NCBI RefSeq assembly: GCF_004834005.1
Contig: NZ_STFF01000015.1
Location: forward strand, 1-64,000
Length of the DNA: 64,000 nt
Reading direction: 5' to 3'
From: Niastella caeni
GTDB lineage: Bacteria > Bacteroidota > Bacteroidia > Chitinophagales > Chitinophagaceae
Below the pieces are notes generated by a model. It was not told where the DNA came from and did not search any database. It saw only the letters and a list, made by a program, of their open reading frames with translations. The first letter of the stretch is position 1; each line of letters begins with the position of its first letter. Both the position numbers and the translations under genes were made by a program. Of this stretch, positions 59,914 to 64,000 are shown in pieces.

Positions 59914-60765
59914 ATGAACAGATCGATATATCTTAAAATAAAACTGGTAACAATGATCTTGCTTTTGTGCCTGGGTATGCAGGCGCAAAAAAAGCGCGCC
60001 CGTAATAGCAATGGTAATGATACGCTCGTGGCTATGCGTGATTTTGTGCACGTGTGCAATGCATACAAGCAATTGCCTTTATACCTCAATATGGAAATTA
60101 TCGGTACCACCAATTTTATTACCGGTGAAGACGATACCACCCGTTCAAATGCCGTTTTTTATATGAAACCTGGAATAACATATATCCGGTTCGGAGAAAC
60201 AGAGCAACTGGTAAATGATTCCATGGCATTGCTGGTAAGCAGTAAACTGCAAAGAATGATCCTGTATTCCAATGCGCAGGCTGTATTGCAGCGGATGAAC
60301 GCCATAACCGGCATATTGCAACAGGATACTTCGTTACAGAATATGGCCAAAATATATTCAGCCCGGTCGTCGGGAGCTGAAGAGCAGGTGGCCTCCATCA
60401 CGTTAACGGGCAGGAACATTTTGAAAGGCACTTCACTGCCTAAAGAGTCAATTGAATTACAGTACGACCAAACAAAAAAAGAACCGTTGAAGGTGACCGC
60501 CCTGAAAAGAGCATTGGTGCCTTTATCGGAAGACGATTATAAAGCACTGCACGCAAAAGGGGAGATGGAAGATAAACTGCTGACCATTGAAGGGATAGGA
60601 CATTGCCTGGTAAAAGAGCAGATGGTGAGTTTTGTGTTCAACAAAATTGCACATGATGCTGCCATGGCAGTGCCTGCAACCATTGACGATAGAATTATAA
60701 AAAATGGGCAGGGCGAATTTATGCCGGTAAAAGCATATGAAGGATATGCTGTTACTCAAAACTAA
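59914..60765 (+). CDS. Small exported protein between the two giant genes
   Basis: A 283-residue protein with a signal peptide (about 1-24, LLCLGMQAQ) and a mixed alpha/beta body. Segments include YLNMEIIGTTNFITGEDDT, GITYIRFGETEQLVNDSMALLVSSKLQRMILYS and ASITLTGRNILKGTSLPKESIELQYDQ. The middle resembles outer-membrane lipoprotein carrier-like beta domains only vaguely, and I do not recognise a family. It sits 47 bases after the first giant gene and 38 bases before the second, all on the plus strand. A role as chaperone or assembly partner for the giants is a guess from position. Confidence 0.7.
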   Translation: MNRSIYLKIKLVTMILLLCLGMQAQKKRARNSNGNDTLVAMRDFVHVCNAYKQLPLYLNMEIIGTTNFITGEDDTTRSNAVFYMKPGITYIRFGETEQLVNDSMALLVSSKLQRMILYSNAQAVLQRMNAITGILQQDTSLQNMAKIYSARSSGAEEQVASITLTGRNILKGTSLPKESIELQYDQTKKEPLKVTALKRALVPLSEDDYKALHAKGEMEDKLLTIEGIGHCLVKEQMVSFVFNKIAHDAAMAVPATIDDRIIKNGQGEFMPVKAYEGYAVTQN

Positions 60766-60803
60766 TAACCATTATTCTACTTCACGCACCAAGATAAACG
60801 CTT

Positions 60804-63800
60804 ATGACAAGCAATTTGCGAAAAATAGTTTCAGGCCGGTTTGTTTCAACGATCATTAAAATTATGAGCAGATGCATGAGGCAGCCATTGCCGGCCATGC
60901 TGCTTGGAATTGCTATAATAACGATCCATCAGCGGGCATGGGCCGCCGGTGATGATGGGATTGAGGACGAACCTCTTTTTTCGATCCTTGCCGGTTCCCC
61001 TACGCTTTATGAAAACGCTATGCTTTATGAAAACACCCCGGCATTATTGCAGGATAATGCTACGGCCGACCTGACGTTTACGCAGGGATATGAATCGGAT
61101 AAAAAAATTAAAAATATCATTACTCTAAGCCTGTGGGAAGAAACGCCTGAGTTTCTCCCTGATAGTTTTACGGCTACCGTAACAGTGAGAATTCAGTATG
61201 GTGTAAGCGCTGGGGCGTTAATGACCCCTATAGACAAGCAATTTGAGATTACCTATAACAAGCGCGCCGGCGTAAAATATAATGCAAAGCAATACTTTAG
61301 TTTTGAAGGTGCACAATATGTAAAGATCACAGTGTTGAATGTTAACGCACCTACGGTGAATGGTTATTATACCAGAAATGCGCTGGTGTTGCAAAACGAA
61401 ATGCGGGTAACGCGATACTATAATACCTTAAAAAACGGTGTAACGCCAACTACTTTTGCCACTGTTCAACCGCAGGCAGGTGATGATGAATTGAGTGTTA
61501 ACTGGGTATGGCCCCAGGATGCCGGATATACACATACCCAACTCGAATGGACGTGGCTGGAAGATGAACTGGCGCCTGCCAGCATTGACTATGATCTATT
61601 GTTTAAAAACAATGCTACGCGCATTGACCTGCCAGCAGGCTTCCTTTCTTATAAAATTCCGCTTTTATACGGCGACACCGGAAAGCTGTATTGCAGAATA
61701 CGGGCCGTAAATATTAATAAAAACGGTAGCCGCACTGATGGTCCCTGGAGTACACCTCAAATAAGATCGTTTATTGGTCATAACCGCGCATTAAACTGGC
61801 AGTCTATGATCACATTTTCGGAAGACGGCAAACGGAAAGCAGTTGTTCAATATTACGATGGATCGTTGCGCAGCAGGCAAACCGTAACCAAAAATAATAC
61901 TACCAATACCATTGTAACGGCTGAAACTTTTTACGATGGCCAGGGACGGGCCGCGGTGGCGGTATTACCCGCTCCCGACACCAGTAAAAAAATTGCATAC
62001 AAGCCAGGCTTGAACCTGTTTACTTCCAATACGCAGCTCAACCTGGTTAACAACCAAACCCTGAGTGATGATCCGGCGAAGTACTTCGATATGCAACCCA
62101 TTGCAACGGCCACCAGCATAACGCCGGCTTTAAATACCAATGCAGGAGCATCACAATATTATAGTGCAGGCAATCTTGAATTAAGTGCCGGCGCCAATGT
62201 GCATATACCCGATGCAGAAGGATATCCATATACGGTTACCCGTTATATGCCCGATGCTACCGGCCGTATTATGTCCCAAAGCGGGGTAGGAGCTGCTATG
62301 CAATTGGGCAAAGGGCACGAAACCAAATATTTTTATGGCACGCCTGCACAGGTAGAACTGGATGGTTTGTTTGGAACTGAAGTAGGAAACTATACCCATT
62401 ATTATAAAAACATGGTGAAGGATGCGAACGGGCAAATGAGTGTGAATTATGTTGATATGCATGGCCGCACCATTGCTACGGCGCTGGCGGGCGATCCTCC
62501 AACTAACCTGGTGGGGCTTGATCTGGCTAACCAATATCCATACGCCCAGGGAGGTACGCTTGCAGCGGACCTGACATTGAACACGGTTACCGGTGGCGAC
62601 CAAAAAGCAACCAATGCTATTTTCCTTGACCCGGGCTTTGAATCGAATGCTGAATTTTCAGCAGAGATAGTGCCGCAGACCAGTGCCTCTCAAGTTACCC
62701 GGAACCTGTTAGATAAAAATTCGAATATTACTAAAAATAACAGCATAGAAGCCATCAACAGCTTGTTAGTGCCGGCTACTACCAATTATTCTTTCATATA
62801 TGAATTAACTCCGCAAAGCTTACAGCTTCCTGCCTGTACAGGCCCCTCGGTTTGTTATGATTGTTTGTACGACCTGGAAATATCCATTACAGATGAAACG
62901 GGCGACCAGGATCCCATTATAAGAAGATTCAAAAATGTAAGCCTGCGGTCGGGTGATGATTGCAGCAGCGGCTCCGCGCCGTCTGTTGTGAAAGATACAT
63001 TTATAAATGTTTCCAATATTGCCTGCGATACCATTATAAACCATCAGATAAAATTCTGTGAATCGCTGCAACCGGGCTCTTATACGGTTCGTAAAACTTT
63101 AACCATCAGCGATTCGTCGATGCAGGCGTATAAAGACCTGTACCTGACCAAAGGGCTTTGTAAAACAGAACAGCAACTGATAGATTCTGTTTATGCTGCA
63201 TTGCTTACCGTATCTACCTGTGACGATGAGCCACCGGCTAATACTTGTACCGACTGTTTGACGAAACTGGGTAACGAAAACGATTATCGTACTAATTACC
63301 TGATTTCTATCGGTAATCCGGCCAGCGTTCCTGATGACATAGAAAAGCAAATAGCCGCGGGTTATAAGGCCGCTAAGCTCAATTGCGAAAAGCTTTGTAA
63401 TACCACTTCGCAGGTACTGGCTACCAAGCGGCTGATGATGCTGGCCGATATGGTGCCTTACAGCGGACAGTATGCAAAAGAAACCGGCAGTGGTGAAATG
63501 TACTATAAGTATAATATTTTCTCAACTGCCAACACTTCTTCATTTTCCCAGCCTTTTTATAAAACACCACGCAACAGCAGCGGGCCCGACTTATATCGCA
63601 CCAGCAATGGTACGGTTGATTATGGTATTCAGCCCGACGGTACGGTTGCAAACCTTGCTACAACCACTCAGGAGGCATTTGCCGATCAGTTTGCTCATTC
63701 CTGGGCCGAGTCATTATTGCCTTACCACCCTGAATACGGTAAGCTGGTATATGCAGAAAACAATCTGACTACAAGTTATAACTGGATAACAACCTTTAAC

Positions 63801-64000
63801 AATACGACCACCTATGCTGACGCTGTTTCCAAAGGATATATCTTTACAGCAGATGGCAACCTCAGCGATCCTTTTTATTCCCAGGCAACTAACTACAGGG
63901 CCGATATAGTAACCAAAATAAACAGTAATTACAGGCAGAACCTGAGCCTTTGGCAGATTGCATATGGTGATGCAGCCTGTAAAGACATAATAGATCCTGC
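60804..64000 (+). CDS. Second giant RHS-like protein, DUF6443-type (truncated by window edge)
   Basis: A frame open from ATG 60804 to the end of the window, at least 1065 residues. I checked it in frame to the last codons. The exported start probably uses the hydrophobic stretch PAMLLGIAIITIHQRAWA (start M1, M21 or M25). A beta domain with fibronectin-like parts follows. Next comes the pattern of RHS-like Bacteroidota proteins: VQYYDGSLRSRQTVTKNN, ETFYDGQGRAAVAVLP and VNYVDMHGRTIATALAG. A cysteine-rich zone with CYDCLYDLEI and CTDCLTKLGN follows. In relatives the RHS core and a variable C-terminal domain come later, beyond this window. It is probably the functional partner of the 2281-residue protein. 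Confidence 0.82.
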   Translation, partial: MTSNLRKIVSGRFVSTIIKIMSRCMRQPLPAMLLGIAIITIHQRAWAAGDDGIEDEPLFSILAGSPTLYENAMLYENTPALLQDNATADLTFTQGYESDKKIKNIITLSLWEETPEFLPDSFTATVTVRIQYGVSAGALMTPIDKQFEITYNKRAGVKYNAKQYFSFEGAQYVKITVLNVNAPTVNGYYTRNALVLQNEMRVTRYYNTLKNGVTPTTFATVQPQAGDDELSVNWVWPQDAGYTHTQLEWTWLEDELAPASIDYDLLFKNNATRIDLPAGFLSYKIPLLYGDTGKLYCRIRAVNINKNGSRTDGPWSTPQIRSFIGHNRALNWQSMITFSEDGKRKAVVQYYDGSLRSRQTVTKNNTTNTIVTAETFYDGQGRAAVAVLPAPDTSKKIAYKPGLNLFTSNTQLNLVNNQTLSDDPAKYFDMQPIATATSITPALNTNAGASQYYSAGNLELSAGANVHIPDAEGYPYTVTRYMPDATGRIMSQSGVGAAMQLGKGHETKYFYGTPAQVELDGLFGTEVGNYTHYYKNMVKDANGQMSVNYVDMHGRTIATALAGDPPTNLVGLDLANQYPYAQGGTLAADLTLNTVTGGDQKATNAIFLDPGFESNAEFSAEIVPQTSASQVTRNLLDKNSNITKNNSIEAINSLLVPATTNYSFIYELTPQSLQLPACTGPSVCYDCLYDLEISITDETGDQDPIIRRFKNVSLRSGDDCSSGSAPSVVKDTFINVSNIACDTIINHQIKFCESLQPGSYTVRKTLTISDSSMQAYKDLYLTKGLCKTEQQLIDSVYAALLTVSTCDDEPPANTCTDCLTKLGNENDYRTNYLISIGNPASVPDDIEKQIAAGYKAAKLNCEKLCNTTSQVLATKRLMMLADMVPYSGQYAKETGSGEMYYKYNIFSTANTSSFSQPFYKTPRNSSGPDLYRTSNGTVDYGIQPDGTVANLATTTQEAFADQFAHSWAESLLPYHPEYGKLVYAENNLTTSYNWITTFNNTTTYADAVSKGYIFTADGNLSDPFYSQATNYRADIVTKINSNYRQNLSLWQIAYGDAACKDIIDP

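Noticed and set aside
61495..61710. Plus-strand 71-codon frame within the second giant gene
   Set aside because: It is out of frame inside a continuous open frame from 60804 whose protein matches known family patterns.

Overview
The window looks like a chromosomal segment of a Bacteroidota bacterium, most likely a soil or sediment member of the Chitinophagaceae. The evidence is a SusC/SusD pair, a cbb3 oxidase with fused CcoN-CcoO, a clade II (Sec-type, lipoprotein-like) NosZ with a nosZ-nosL-nosD-nosF-nosY order, promoters with the Bacteroidota -7 motif TAnnTTTG, and a pair of giant SpvB/RHS-like surface proteins. I saw no rRNA, tRNA, insertion sequence, prophage or CRISPR array.

Region 1 (1-23964) is a low-oxygen respiration island. 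It holds an acetyl-CoA hydrolase/transferase, a tandem universal stress protein, the complete cbb3 oxidase set on the minus strand (ccoI, ccoS, ccoNO, a ccoQ-like gene, ccoP, ccoG, fixH and a SafE-like membrane protein), hemN, a hypothetical gene, a two-component pair, the iron-sulfur repair gene ric, and a nitrous oxide reductase operon (cytochrome c, nosZ, membrane-nosL fusion, nosD, nosF, nosY) followed by a HemG-like flavodoxin. The kinase is cytosolic and its PAS domain carries the haem-ligand histidine and arginine pattern of FixL. Its partner is a receiver domain fused to a Crp/Fnr DNA-binding protein, that is FixJ and FixK in one polypeptide. Seven promoters here carry a TGA-N6-TCA box (one with a single mismatch) whose centre lies exactly 36.5 bases from the last base of the -7 element. 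They serve acetyl-CoA hydrolase, usp, ccoS-ccoNOQP, ccoI, hemN, ric and the nos operon. I read this as a condensed oxygen-response circuit with its whole local regulon, and it is the main finding.

Region 2 (23977-41458) is mixed housekeeping and accessory genes. It has a GH76 lipoprotein, a YcaQ-like protein, a GT-C type membrane protein, a subtilase with a propeptide-like domain next to a stand-alone propeptide-like gene, a DEAD-box helicase, a histidine kinase fragment lacking its histidine and ATPase domain, a DtxR/MntR regulator divergent from a TonB-dependent receptor with an operator between them, an alpha/beta hydrolase-ECF sigma-membrane protein operon, an RlpA-like lipoprotein and a DUF6152/DUF6644-like pair.

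Region 3 (41668-49132) is a SusCD-type uptake locus: a TIG/NHL lipoprotein, SusC, SusD and a DUF4973/DUF4361-like lipoprotein, with no glycoside hydrolase in view.

Region 4 (49542-64000) is a co-directional operon: a beta-barrel-like protein with a coiled-coil insert, an Fn3-like exported protein, a 2281-residue SpvB-like giant, a small exported protein, and a second giant that is open to the end of the window. A 410-base leader with 21-bp tandem repeats precedes it.
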